Part shown: positions 40,950-50,015 of the stretch, piece after piece
How positions within the stretch are numbered: position 1 is the first letter of the stretch
Layout: each line of letters starts with the position of its first letter
Origin: Methylobacterium sp. 10
GTDB taxonomy: Bacteria > Pseudomonadota > Alphaproteobacteria > Rhizobiales > Beijerinckiaceae
DNA length: 64,000 nucleotides
Reading direction: 5' to 3'
NCBI RefSeq assembly: GCF_000519085.1
Contig: NZ_KI912577.1
Span: 4,210,035-4,274,034 of the forward strand
Notes under the pieces: generated by a model
What the model was told of the DNA's origin: nothing
The model's database searches: none
What the model saw: the letters and a program-made list of their open reading frames with translations, nothing else
Position numbers and translations under genes: made by a program

Positions 40950-42397
40950 CGGGCGCTCAACCGGGCGCCGCCGCTGCGGGCGGCCGCGAAGTCGATGACC
41001 TCGCCGCCCTGGCGCGCGGCATGGGCTTCCGCGTCGCCCTTGAGTAGGAAGGCGTCGAGGTGCTTGTCCGCGTCGCGCACGAACCAGGCCTGGGTCGCCA
41101 GGAGCTTGATCCCCGATTGCCGGTCCTGGGCATAGAAGGCGCGGGCCTCGCGCCCCTCGCGGGTCAGGGTGGCCAGACCGGCGAAGGCCGCCTCCGGCGA
41201 GGCGTAGTGCCGGACCTTGGGCTCGCCCCGGACCCAGATCTGGGCGACGCGGGTCGGGTCGGTGATCGACAGCCCGGTCCCGGCATCGTCGGCCACTAGG
41301 GGCGCCTGCGCGTAGTCCTTGAGGCGGACCTCGTAGTCCAGGCCGGCCTGGGCCGAGGCGGCACGGATGAAGCGGTCATCGACGAACCGGTCGAGATCGA
41401 TGTCGGAATCGGCTTTCTTCAGGAGCTTCAGGGTCTCGAAGGAGGTCTTCACCGCCTGACGGTATTCCGGCTTCCAGGTCACGTCCCGGGTCTGGAGGCC
41501 GAGGGGGCCGTGGAACAGATAGGCGACTTCGGCCTCGATCCCGGTGATCGTCTCGATCAGCTCCGCATATGTCTCGGGCTCGGCGGCGACGAGACGGTCC
41601 GCCTCGATGCCGGCGCGGAGATAGGCCGTGACGATCTCCGGGTATTTCTCCGCGTAATCCGCATCGGCGAGGGCGCCGTGGAAGGTCGGGGCACCGGCCT
41701 GCGAGCCGTCGTAGATCTTGCGGGCGAAGCCGCGCCAGGGGAACAGCTCGGCGAAGGGCACGAAGTCGGCATGGGCATCGATCTTGTTGGCGAGCAGCGC
41801 CGAGCCGGCGACTTCGGGTGCCTGGGTGATGATCGTGACGTCCCGCGCCGGATCCCACCCTTGCGCTTGCACGGCGCGGAGCAGGAGCCCGTGCGCCGTG
41901 GAGGCGAAGGGCACGGAGATGGTCTTGCCCTTCAGGTCGGCGAGGGACTGGACGGCGGATTCCTTGGGCACCACGATGCCGTTGCCGCTGCCCTTCACGC
42001 TGCCCGACAGCACGCTGACGAACAGGCTCCGGCGCCCGGCCTTGGCGAAGGCATAGCCGTTGAGGGAGCCGGGAAAGTCGGCCATGGCCCCGAGATCGAG
42101 CTTGCCCGCGACCATCTCGTTGGTCAGCGGCGCACCGCTGGTGAAGTTGCGCCATTCGATCGCGTAGGTCGCATCCTTGTACTTGCCGTCACGGGGCAGG
42201 AACTTCTCGAGAAGCTTCAGCTCGCGGATCAGCAGGCCGCCGGTGGCGCAGTTGATCGTGGTGTCCTGGGTGCCCACCGCGATGCGGATCGTCTCCGCCC
42301 GCACCGCACTGCCGGCCGTGACGGTGAGAAGAAGCGCCGTCACCGCAAGGGCGAGGGTTCGGGCAAGGGGGCGGGCAAGCGGGCTGGACTGGATCAC
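40946..42397 (-). CDS. ABC importer substrate-binding protein fused to a NosL-like domain
   Basis: A 483-residue protein. Residues about 1-36 are a signal peptide (RTLALAVTALLLTVTAG, cleavage after VRA). Residues about 38-360 are a NitT/TauT-type binding fold (IRIAVGTQDTTINCATGGLL, VAGKLDLGAMADFPGSLNGY, LADLKGKTISVPFASTAHGL). Residues about 375-475 match the NosL pattern: TGLSITDPTRVAQIWVRGEP, HYASPEAAFAGL, AWFVRD and GDAEAHAARQGGEVIDF. NosL proteins are Cu(I)-binding accessory factors with an N-terminal CGM; here the equivalent text is TGL, so the metal ligands seem lost. GTG 42397 follows a GGAG; ATG 42484 is an alternative. It heads the importer operon, opposite a Crp/Fnr gene. The domain assignment is by eye. 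Confidence 0.78.
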   Translation of the reverse strand: MIQSSPLARPLARTLALAVTALLLTVTAGSAVRAETIRIAVGTQDTTINCATGGLLIRELKLLEKFLPRDGKYKDATYAIEWRNFTSGAPLTNEMVAGKLDLGAMADFPGSLNGYAFAKAGRRSLFVSVLSGSVKGSGNGIVVPKESAVQSLADLKGKTISVPFASTAHGLLLRAVQAQGWDPARDVTIITQAPEVAGSALLANKIDAHADFVPFAELFPWRGFARKIYDGSQAGAPTFHGALADADYAEKYPEIVTAYLRAGIEADRLVAAEPETYAELIETITGIEAEVAYLFHGPLGLQTRDVTWKPEYRQAVKTSFETLKLLKKADSDIDLDRFVDDRFIRAASAQAGLDYEVRLKDYAQAPLVADDAGTGLSITDPTRVAQIWVRGEPKVRHYASPEAAFAGLATLTREGREARAFYAQDRQSGIKLLATQAWFVRDADKHLDAFLLKGDAEAHAARQGGEVIDFAAARSGGARLSAR

Positions 42398-42741
42398 GCG
42401 ACGGTCTCCATCGGACGGAACGGTCGCCACGATGCGGCGCCGGGGGCGGCTTCCGGTCGGCGTCTCGAGGCTTTGGCGACGCACCCATTAAGCGGCGGCC
42501 GGCCGCATCGCGGCGAGCAATTAATTTCATCCCGGCTGGATGTAGTGTGGAGTAACAAAGCTTTTCCGGCGTGACGGAAACAATATCTCTTTCCACATCA
42601 AGAATGAGGAGTTTCTGTTGTTGCGGAACCTTTCTTTGGAATTGCTCCAGGCGAAGACGGGGCGATAATCGCGGTGCGGCGTAATCCAATGCGTCGCGGC
42701 CGATTCCCCGTCGTATCGATCGTTCGAGAGCGGTTCCCATC
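42398..42741. promoter_or_regulatory. Divergent control region with inverted repeat TTTCCG-N6-CGGAAA
   Basis: 344 bp between the binding-protein operon and the Crp/Fnr gene. The 6+6-bp inverted repeat at 42563-42580 lies in its AT-rich centre and is a candidate operator for the adjacent Crp/Fnr regulator, although it does not match the classical CRP or FNR consensus. No gene is supported. Confidence 0.45.
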
Positions 42742-43506
42742 ATGTCTTCGGCGGCTCTCGTACAGTCCGAAACCCGCAGGCCAGCCCCACTGATCGCCAG
42801 CGCGCTCTTCCTCAGCGAGACCGTCGACGGTCTCGATGACGGCGCGGGCTTCCTCGACGGCTTGTCCGCGAGCGAGATCGCCCGTGTCCGGGCGGCGGGG
42901 CGTTCGCTGACCCTCGCCCCCGGCGACAGCGTGTTCACGCAAGGAGCCCCCCATGCCGGCATCTTCCTCATCGAGGAGGGGCGGGTCCGGATCTTCTATT
43001 CCGGCCCGTCCGGGCGGCAGGTAACCCTCGCCTATTGGACGCCGGGGCATTTCATCGGCGGACCGAGCATCTATGGCGGCGGCTCCCACCAATGGTCCGG
43101 CATTGCCATCGAACCGGTGCGCGTCACCGTGCTGTCGAGCGCGACCCTGCGCAGCCTGATCCGCCAGATGCCCGACTTCGCCCTCTGCCTGATCGCGGCG
43201 CTGGAGGCCAAGGGGCGCTGCTACACGGCGATGGCGCAGATGCTCGGCACCCGCTCGGTGATCGAGCGACTGGCGCAACTCCTGCTCAATCTCGGCGATC
43301 TGTACGGGACAAGCGAGGGCGGCACGGTGGTGATCCACCGCCGCATCACCCATGACGAGATCGCCGCACTGGTCGGCTCCACCCGGCAATGGGTGACGAT
43401 GATGCTCAAGCGCTTCCAGCAGGATGGGATCGTGGCGGTCGACAAGGCGCATATCCGCCTGCTGCGGCCGGGCCGGCTGCAGGAGATCGTGCTGACCGAG
43501 GGCTGA
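42742..43506 (+). CDS. Crp/Fnr family transcriptional regulator
   Basis: A 254-residue regulator with a cyclic-nucleotide-type sensory beta-roll (about residues 40-155; GDSVFTQGAPHAGIFLIEEG and VRIFYSGPSGRQVTLAYWTP), a dimer helix and a C-terminal winged helix-turn-helix (ITHDEIAALVGSTRQWVTMM, about 205-226). There is no N-terminal FNR cysteine cluster, so it does not look like an oxygen-sensing iron-sulfur protein. It is divergent from the importer at 42397 and is its likely regulator. The effector is unknown. Confidence 0.85.
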   Translation: MSSAALVQSETRRPAPLIASALFLSETVDGLDDGAGFLDGLSASEIARVRAAGRSLTLAPGDSVFTQGAPHAGIFLIEEGRVRIFYSGPSGRQVTLAYWTPGHFIGGPSIYGGGSHQWSGIAIEPVRVTVLSSATLRSLIRQMPDFALCLIAALEAKGRCYTAMAQMLGTRSVIERLAQLLLNLGDLYGTSEGGTVVIHRRITHDEIAALVGSTRQWVTMMLKRFQQDGIVAVDKAHIRLLRPGRLQEIVLTEG

Positions 43507-43640
43507 CGCTGCGGCCCGGAGGGGACGATGCGTTCGCTAGGCGGGTGCGCATTGGCAAGCCAATGCTTCACCTCGCTTGGACCTTAGAAGTGTCGCAGGT
43601 TTCGGTAAGCGGAACCGGCGCCCGCTTCTGCTGAACCTGC

Positions 43641-45071
43641 TCAGACCCGTCCGGCTCCGTCCTTCATGGCCGCTGCCGCCGCGGCCAGTCCCCAGCGGAC
43701 CATGTCCTCGGCTTCCGCGGCGGTTCCCGCCTCGGCGTAGCAACGCAGCTCGGGCGCATTGCCGGACGCACGGAAGTGGATCGTTCGTCCCCCGTCGAGT
43801 TCGACCCTGGCACCGTCCTGTTCATCCACGGCCTGCGGCGTGCCGAGCGGGCGGAAGAAGACCGCGCGGAACGGCTCCTGGCCGAGCTGGCGCAGCAGCG
43901 CGCCGCTCCGCTCCGCGGGCGTTTCGGGCAGGCGGTCGCTGGCGGTCTCGCCGACATTCAGGGAGACGACGAGTTCGGCGAGCGTCATGCCGGCGTCCCG
44001 TGCCGCCGCCAGGGTCGCCACGATCGGGAGGATCGCATCGCGCGTGGGCAAGGCCGAGAGGATCTTGTCGCCGACGGCAATGTCCGAACCGAGGAGGAAT
44101 CCGCCATTGGCCTCGAAACCGACGACGGTCGTGGCTCCGTCGCTCTCCGCTCGGCCCATCCCGGCAATGACGAATGGCGAGCCGACCCTGGTGCGCAGGA
44201 CGCGCCGGAAACCGCCCGCATGCTCGATGGCCGAACCCGCCGTGACGGGAACGACGACCGTGTCGACGCCGAGATAGCGGGCGGTGATCAGCCCGAGCAC
44301 ATCCCCCCGGACGATCCGACCGGCGGCGTCCGCGAGCAGCGGCCGGTCCGCGTCGCCATCGGTCGTCACCAGGGCGTCGAAGCCGCCCGATGCCATCGCG
44401 TCGCGGATGAACGCGATATCTTCGGGACGGTGGGCTTCCGTGTCGATCGGCACGAAACTGTCGGAGCGGCCGATGGCCACGATATCGGCCCCGAGGGCGG
44501 CCAGCACGTCGGCGAGGAGATCGCGCGCCACGGAACTCTGCTGATAGACCGCGATCCTCTGGCCGGCCAGGATGGTGGACGGGAAGGCATCGGTGTAGCG
44601 CTGGCGGTAGCGGTCGATCGCCCCCGGTTCCTGCGTGGCGGCATCGGCGGGCGGCATGTCGCCGACCCGAGAGATGTCGCCGAGGGCGGCGAGGATCGCG
44701 ACCTCGTCGGTCTTCGTGATCTCGCCATCGGGCCGATAGAATTTCAGGCCGTTGCGATCCGAGGGAATGTGGCTGCCGGTGACCATGACGGCGCAGGCCC
44801 CGCGCCGGATGCCTTCGAGCGCGAGGGCCGGTGTCGGCAAGGCGCCGCAATCGAACACGGTGAAGCCGGCCGCCGCCGCGGCGGCGGCCACCGTCGCTGC
44901 GATCCCCTCGCTGCTGTCGCGCAGGTCCCGCCCGATCACGACGTCGCGGCTGCCGCCGGTCGTCGCGGCGATCGAACGGAAGAACGCGCTGGCATAGGCG
45001 TAGCTCGGCCAACCCACGAGATCGGTCACCAATCCGCGCAGGCCACTGGTCCCGAATTTCAGACTGCTCAT
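43641..45071 (-). CDS. Phosphohexomutase (phosphomannomutase/phosphoglucosamine mutase family)
   Basis: A 476-residue alpha-D-phosphohexomutase interconverting hexose 1- and 6-phosphates. ATG 45071 gives the expected N-terminus MSSLKFGTSGLRGLVTD. The active-site serine is Ser100 in MVTGSHIPSDRNGLKF (variant of the usual TASHNP), the metal loop is DGDADR (238-243), the sugar-binding loop is FEANGG (319-324) and the phosphate-binding loop is RASGNAPELRCYAE. All four are in order. The TGSHIP/EANGG variants match a subgroup related to Pseudomonas-type and rhizobial phosphomannomutases. It stands alone. Confidence 0.86.
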   Translation of the reverse strand: MSSLKFGTSGLRGLVTDLVGWPSYAYASAFFRSIAATTGGSRDVVIGRDLRDSSEGIAATVAAAAAAAGFTVFDCGALPTPALALEGIRRGACAVMVTGSHIPSDRNGLKFYRPDGEITKTDEVAILAALGDISRVGDMPPADAATQEPGAIDRYRQRYTDAFPSTILAGQRIAVYQQSSVARDLLADVLAALGADIVAIGRSDSFVPIDTEAHRPEDIAFIRDAMASGGFDALVTTDGDADRPLLADAAGRIVRGDVLGLITARYLGVDTVVVPVTAGSAIEHAGGFRRVLRTRVGSPFVIAGMGRAESDGATTVVGFEANGGFLLGSDIAVGDKILSALPTRDAILPIVATLAAARDAGMTLAELVVSLNVGETASDRLPETPAERSGALLRQLGQEPFRAVFFRPLGTPQAVDEQDGARVELDGGRTIHFRASGNAPELRCYAEAGTAAEAEDMVRWGLAAAAAAMKDGAGRV

Positions 45072-45310
45072 GAGCTTTCCACTTGCGATGGGCGCGACGG
45101 CACGCCGAGCGGTGAGACAAGCTCCGCTTTTAGGTGGAGTGTGCCGCCGCCTCAATCGGTCCCGGGACGATCATTCCACCGGGTTCAAGCGCGGGCTCGG
45201 ACCGCCCTGCGACGATCGGGTGTGCAAAGAGCCTCCCCAAATTCCCGGTCGCCACCGGCTCCCGCTCTCAGCGCGACGTCAGGTGGTTCGGCGGCGGGGT
45301 GGACGCCGCT

Positions 45311-45883
45311 TCACGCAATCGCGGTGATGCGGTGCAGGAGCGACATCAGATCGGATTGGCGGCGTGTCTGGGTCTTCGAGAAGATCGACGCCAGATGTGT
45401 CCGCACAGTCCACAACGTGATGCGCTTGTCGGATGCGATTTCCGCGAGTGTCTTTCCGAAGCAAATCTGCTTGGCGATGCTGGACTCGGTCTGCGTGAGG
45501 CCGAACATCTTCTGCATGACTTCGCTGCTGGGGTCCGGGTTCTCGTTCAGATCGACAATCGTCACGAGCGTTTGGCCGTAAGCATCCGTCTCATCGCCGG
45601 CGGGCATGGCGTGAATCGCCAGAGGGCGCTTTCCGTGGCGCGGCACCATGATCCACGACTCGGACTTGTGCCGAAACCGTGTTCCACCCGCTTCGAGAAC
45701 GTTCTTGAAGCCAGCCCTCAGGTCCACGGATTTCGGCGTTTCGTCGTCGTTGAATTCCTGGATGGCCCGGATGGCCGCCTGGTTGGATTCCACTACGTCC
45801 CCGTCGGAATCGAGAAGCAGCGCGCCACAGCCCATGCGATCCAAAACGCCGAAGAAACGGCTGTTGATCGACACGATGTGCAC
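45311..45883 (-). CDS. LuxR-type helix-turn-helix regulator with PAS-like N-terminus
   Basis: About 190 residues. The C-terminal ~60 residues form a LuxR/NarL helix-turn-helix (FGLTQTESSIAKQICFGKTL, then SDKRITLWTVRTHLASIFSK). The N-terminus (SRFFGVLDRMGCGALLLDSD, then GDVVESNQAA) resembles a PAS sensor. The start is uncertain: GTG 45883 and GTG 45874 follow a GGGG, while an upstream ATG at 45985 has no ribosome-binding site and reads through a hairpin. GC content is lower than its neighbours and the upstream region is AT-rich, so recent acquisition is possible. Confidence 0.75.
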   Translation of the reverse strand: MHIVSINSRFFGVLDRMGCGALLLDSDGDVVESNQAAIRAIQEFNDDETPKSVDLRAGFKNVLEAGGTRFRHKSESWIMVPRHGKRPLAIHAMPAGDETDAYGQTLVTIVDLNENPDPSSEVMQKMFGLTQTESSIAKQICFGKTLAEIASDKRITLWTVRTHLASIFSKTQTRRQSDLMSLLHRITAIA

Positions 45884-46463
45884 CCCAATACTATTTTGTT
45901 CATTGTTGTTGTGTCCGAAGAACTGCCAATTCTTCGGCCCTACGGGGCAAGGCCGGACTGGCCTGTCCCGAGAGCGAGAGGGCATGAAACGCGACGTGAA
46001 ATCTCCAAGGTCCGCATCCCCTCATCCAACTACTGAAGTAGAAATCACGACAGCTCGCCAAAAACTTTCAGAGCCGTGAACTCATGCAACCATGCCTTAC
46101 AACGATCGTTTCCACAACGGAACGAGCATATCCATGATTCTCACTCTTTCCGCTGGTTGCTCGTCCAGATTACGGGGCGGGCCGATATTTTTCGTTCGCC
46201 TTGATAACTGATTGACCGACGTAGGAAATTTTAGATTTTCAGCAGATTTGGGATCAGTACTCTATCCCTGCTCAAGAGATAATTCCGGTTTGTCATCACT
46301 CATATGAGGGAGGCGGGCGGGATTTTATTTGCGGGTCGCTTCCTCGAACGCGCGATGTGAAGCGCTTCCCCGTCTGCTGGCCTCGAGTTGCATTTTTTGA
46401 GGTTGCGATCTGTGATCACCCGCTCCCTTTGGCGTGACGATTCCGTCGGTCGAGCGCGCACGC
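45884..46463. other. 580-bp AT-rich intergenic region upstream of the LuxR-type gene
   Basis: No supportable gene. It contains an 8-bp inverted repeat (CCGAAGAA-N7-TTCTTCGG, 45915-45937) about 30 nt before the LuxR-type start on the minus strand, which could be a leader hairpin or operator. Bases 46130-46320 are notably AT-rich compared with the rest of the window. Confidence 0.5.
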
Positions 46464-47432
46464 TCATCCCGCGTGATGCAACCCCTCCGGTGCGAGGGTG
46501 CGGAGGCAGGGAAGGGACGGTGACGGCATCCCGACCTGAAGCGAGGGATCGGTGCGGAACAGCCGCTTGAGGAATCCCGTGACCGCCTGGATGCGAGGGG
46601 AGAAGCGCAGGTCAGTATGGACGTTGAGCCAGAGATCGCGGCTGGTCGATGCGGTCTCACGGAGCACGGGGACGAGGTCGTCGCGCCCGTTCACGGCGAA
46701 ACTCGGCAGAAGCACGAGGCCGAGACCGCCCGCGGCGGCATTCTTCTGTGCGATCATGCTGTTGGAATGGAACACGATGTGACGGTCGAGCACGACGTCG
46801 TCTAGCCAGCGGACGCAATCCACCTGGATGAGATCGCTGATGTAGGAGACGAAGGCGTGATGGCGCAGATCGTCGACGCTCCGTGGCATGCCGGCCCGGG
46901 CGAGGTAGGCAGGGGCGCCGTAGAGGCCGAGCCGGAAGCGCCCCACCTGTTCTGAGACCAGCCCCTGGCCCGGCGGTTTGAAGAAGCTCAGGAAGAGGTC
47001 GGCCTCGCGCCGGTTGACATAGACGGTCTGGGACGAGGTGACGAGTTCCACCGCGAGATCCGGGTGGGTCTCACGCAAGCGCACGAAGCGCTCGGCGAGG
47101 TAGAGCGAGGCGATGCCCTCCATCGTCGCGAGCCGCACCCGCCCGCTGGCCTGCGCTGCCGAGGGAGAAACCTCCTCGCCCATGGCGATGACCGCACTCT
47201 CGACCCGCTCGGCATGCCCGAGGAGGCGCTGGCCCGGTTCACTCAGGCGAAGGCCTGACGGCACGCGCTCGAAGAGCGCGATGCCCAGCGCACTCTCCAG
47301 ATGGGCGAGGCGGCGGCTCACCGTTGATTGATCGATCTTCAGGCGCTTGGCCGCCCCGGCGAGGCTGCCGCCCCTGGCGGCGTTGAGGAAGACCTTCAGG
47401 TCGTCCCAGTCGAGCAGATCGAGCGCAGCCAT
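46464..47432 (-). CDS. LysR family transcriptional regulator
   Basis: A 322-residue LysR regulator. The N-terminal helix-turn-helix is LKVFLNAARGGSLAGAAKRL followed by KIDQSTVSRRLAHLESALG (residues about 12-52), and the effector-binding domain follows (ADLFLSFFKPPGQGLVSEQV; AAGGLGLVLLPSFAVNG). ATG 47432 is chosen because it starts just before the helix-turn-helix. It is divergent from the nitrilase gene, with a perfect palindrome between them, so it likely controls the nitrilase-liv operon. Confidence 0.9.
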   Translation of the reverse strand: MAALDLLDWDDLKVFLNAARGGSLAGAAKRLKIDQSTVSRRLAHLESALGIALFERVPSGLRLSEPGQRLLGHAERVESAVIAMGEEVSPSAAQASGRVRLATMEGIASLYLAERFVRLRETHPDLAVELVTSSQTVYVNRREADLFLSFFKPPGQGLVSEQVGRFRLGLYGAPAYLARAGMPRSVDDLRHHAFVSYISDLIQVDCVRWLDDVVLDRHIVFHSNSMIAQKNAAAGGLGLVLLPSFAVNGRDDLVPVLRETASTSRDLWLNVHTDLRFSPRIQAVTGFLKRLFRTDPSLQVGMPSPSLPCLRTLAPEGLHHAG

Positions 47433-47499
47433 GGGGATCGTGTGGCAAGACTCGCGCCAAGCTCGGCCATTTGGTCGCCGCCCCCGGCGAGCCCCTTCC

Positions 47500-47513
47500 G
47501 CAAGGCGCCTTGC
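47500..47513. promoter_or_regulatory. Perfect 14-bp palindrome, candidate LysR operator
   Basis: GCAAGGCGCCTTGC lies in the 143-bp gap between the LysR gene and the nitrilase gene, about 65 bp before each start, which is the usual place for a LysR recognition site. Confidence 0.55.
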
Positions 47514-47575
47514 AGATTTGCCCACTTCGCGCCGGCCGGACGGCGGCTAGGCTGGTTCACGAAAGGGTTAAGTCC

Positions 47576-48598
47576 ATGCTTCCACGCTTCAAGGCCGCGG
47601 CGATCCACGCCGCCCCCGTCTTCCTCGACGCCGCCGCCACCACCGACAAGGCGGTCTCGTTGATCCACGAGGCGGCGCGGGCGGGGGCGGGCCTCGTCGC
47701 CTTCCCGGAGACCTTCATCCCGGCCTTTCCGGTCTGGGCGGCGCTCTCGGCTCCCATCGACAACCACGACCTCTTCGCCCTCATGGTCGAGCAATCAATC
47801 CTGGTCGATGGACCGGAGATCGGGCGCATCCGTCAGGCGGCGCAGAAGGCGGGCATCGTCGTGTCCCTGGGTATCAGCGAGCGCTCGCCCGTGAGTGTCG
47901 GCTGCCTGTGGAACGCCAACCTCATCATCGGCGCGGATGGCGCGATCCTGAACCATCATCGCAAGCTGATGCCGACCTATTACGAGAAGCTCATCTGGGC
48001 CCCGGGCGACGGCGCCGGGCTCAGGGTGGTGGAGACCGGGATCGGGCGCATCGGCCAGCTCATCTGCGGCGAGAACACCAACCCGCTGGCGCGCTATGCC
48101 CTGATGGCGCAGGGCGAGCAGTTCCACATCTCGTCCTGGCCCCCGGTCTGGCCGACGCGGCGACCGAAGGGGGGCGGCAATTACGACAACCTGGCGGCCA
48201 ACCGCCTGCGGGCCAGCGCCCATTGCTTCGAGGCCAAGTGCTTCGGCCTCGTGACGGCGGGCATGCTGGACGACAAGGCCTACGACTTCCTCGCGTCCCG
48301 CGATCCCGGAGCCGCCGCCGTGCTCGACGCAACACCGCGCGCCGCCTCGTTCTTCGTCGATCCCACCGGGACGCAGATCGGCGAGGCGCTGCAGGACGAG
48401 GGGATCCTCTATGCGGAGATCGACCTCAATGCCTGCGTAGAGCCCAAGCAGTTCCACGACGTGGTCGGCTACTACAACCGCTTCGATGTGTTCGACCTCG
48501 GCGTGAATCGTCAGCGGCTCGTCCCCGCCCGGTTCCGCGACGGCCCGGAGCTTGCTGCCGCGTCCGAGCCCCCGGCCCCGCCAGCGAACGGCGTGTAA
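47576..48598 (+). CDS. Aliphatic-type nitrilase
   Basis: A 340-residue carbon-nitrogen hydrolase converting nitriles to carboxylic acids and ammonia. The catalytic triad is visible: Glu45 in VAFPETFIPAFP, Lys130 in ILNHHRKLMPTYYEKLIW and Cys164 in GQLICGENTNPLARY. The CGEN context and overall length are those of true nitrilases rather than amidases. ATG 47576 gives the conserved start; longer frames run into the promoter region. It is first in an operon with a Liv-type importer, suggesting that imported nitriles or amides are used as a nitrogen source. Confidence 0.9.
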   Translation: MLPRFKAAAIHAAPVFLDAAATTDKAVSLIHEAARAGAGLVAFPETFIPAFPVWAALSAPIDNHDLFALMVEQSILVDGPEIGRIRQAAQKAGIVVSLGISERSPVSVGCLWNANLIIGADGAILNHHRKLMPTYYEKLIWAPGDGAGLRVVETGIGRIGQLICGENTNPLARYALMAQGEQFHISSWPPVWPTRRPKGGGNYDNLAANRLRASAHCFEAKCFGLVTAGMLDDKAYDFLASRDPGAAAVLDATPRAASFFVDPTGTQIGEALQDEGILYAEIDLNACVEPKQFHDVVGYYNRFDVFDLGVNRQRLVPARFRDGPELAAASEPPAPPANGV

Positions 48599-48690
48599 GC
48601 GACCGAACCCGCGGAAGTCCGCTCCTCTTCCTTTCGTCCGATCCTCCGCGTCGAACCTTTCGCCTCAACGACCCAGAATGGAGATGTGCC

Positions 48691-50004
48691 ATGACCATCG
48701 ATCGTCGCAAGCTCATCCTCGGAGGTGCCGCCGGACTGATGCTGCCGGATCTTCGCGCAGCCTTCGCCCAGAGTCCGGCCCAGATCGGAACGTTTCCCGG
48801 GGGCGTCGGCGCGGATTCGGTCTTCGTCGGCCTCAACATGCCGCTCACCGGCGTCTTTTCCGGCGATGGAAACGACCTGAAGCTCGGCTATGAACTCGCG
48901 ATCGCGCAGATCAACGCGGGCGGCGAGATCCCCGCCGCCTGGGGGCTCAAGGGGAAGGGCGTCCTCGGCCGTCAGATCCGCCACAAGATCGCCGATACGG
49001 AGGGCAAGCCCAACGTGGCGGTCCAGGCCGCGACGCAGTTCATCCAGCGCGACAAGGCCATCATGTTCCAGGGCTCCGTGAGCAGCGCCGAGGCCATCGC
49101 CCTTGAGGAGCTCGCGAGTCGCGACAAGGTCCTCTACATGGTGGGCATCGCCGGCTCGAACGACGTCACCGGGAAGAACTGCCAGCGCTACGGCTTCCGC
49201 TCGCAGCAGAACGCCTACATGGCCGCCAAGGCCCTCGCCCCCGTCGTCGCCAAGGCGCTCGGCAAGAAGCTCAAGGCCGCCTTCCTCGTCCCCGACTACA
49301 CCTACGGCCAGACGGTCTACGATTCCTTCGCCAAGTTCTCGAAGGAGCAGGGCTGGACGCAGGTCCTGAAGGAGACGGTCCCCCTGGGGACGGCCGATTA
49401 CAGCTCGGCGCTCCTCAACATCGCCAACAGCGGCGCCGACGTCTTCGTCAACATCTGCTTCGGCTCGGATGCCGTGGCCTCCACGAAGCAGGCCGAGCAG
49501 TTCGGTGTCCTGTCCAGCATGAAGCTCGTGGTGCCGAACCTGTCCTCGTTCCAGGACAAGGAGGTCGGCCCGGAACTGATGCAGGGCGTCTACGGCTCCT
49601 GCGACTTCTGGTGGACGCTGGAGGACCTCTTCCCCCTCGCCAAGACGTTCGTGGACGCCTTCCTCGCCCGAAACGCCTATCGCCCGCGCTGGGGCGCCCA
49701 CATCGCCTACATGCAGACCTATCTCTGGGCGCTCTCGGTGGAGAGGGCGGGTGGTTTCAACCCGGTCGACATCATCAAGGTGATGGAGGGCTCGAAGGCC
49801 CAGCCCTACGAGACCACGATCGGTCGCGTCTATTTCCGCGCCGAGGACCACCAGATGGTCCGCCCGATCCCGATCCTGCGCGGCAAGGCGCCCTCGGCCA
49901 TGAAGGGGCCGGAGGATTTCTACGAGGTCGTCGACCTCGTGGACGGCGAGACCGTGATGAACCCGCCCGACCTGTTCGGGTGCAAGCTCGGCCCCTACAG
50001 CTGA
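48691..50004 (+). CDS. Branched-chain amino-acid/amide-type ABC substrate-binding protein
   Basis: A 437-residue type I periplasmic binding protein (LivK/AmiC/UrtA class) with a Tat-like signal (DRRKLILGGAAGLMLPDLRA). Signatures are VGLNMPLTGVFSGDGNDLKL, AIAQINAGGEIPAAWGL and KLKAAFLVPDYTYGQTVYDS. ATG 48691 follows GGAG. It precedes the permease and fused permease-ATPase genes. Linked to nitrilase, its ligand is probably a nitrile, amide or related small molecule rather than leucine. Confidence 0.87.
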   Translation: MTIDRRKLILGGAAGLMLPDLRAAFAQSPAQIGTFPGGVGADSVFVGLNMPLTGVFSGDGNDLKLGYELAIAQINAGGEIPAAWGLKGKGVLGRQIRHKIADTEGKPNVAVQAATQFIQRDKAIMFQGSVSSAEAIALEELASRDKVLYMVGIAGSNDVTGKNCQRYGFRSQQNAYMAAKALAPVVAKALGKKLKAAFLVPDYTYGQTVYDSFAKFSKEQGWTQVLKETVPLGTADYSSALLNIANSGADVFVNICFGSDAVASTKQAEQFGVLSSMKLVVPNLSSFQDKEVGPELMQGVYGSCDFWWTLEDLFPLAKTFVDAFLARNAYRPRWGAHIAYMQTYLWALSVERAGGFNPVDIIKVMEGSKAQPYETTIGRVYFRAEDHQMVRPIPILRGKAPSAMKGPEDFYEVVDLVDGETVMNPPDLFGCKLGPYS

Positions 50005-50015
50005 GGCGCACCATC

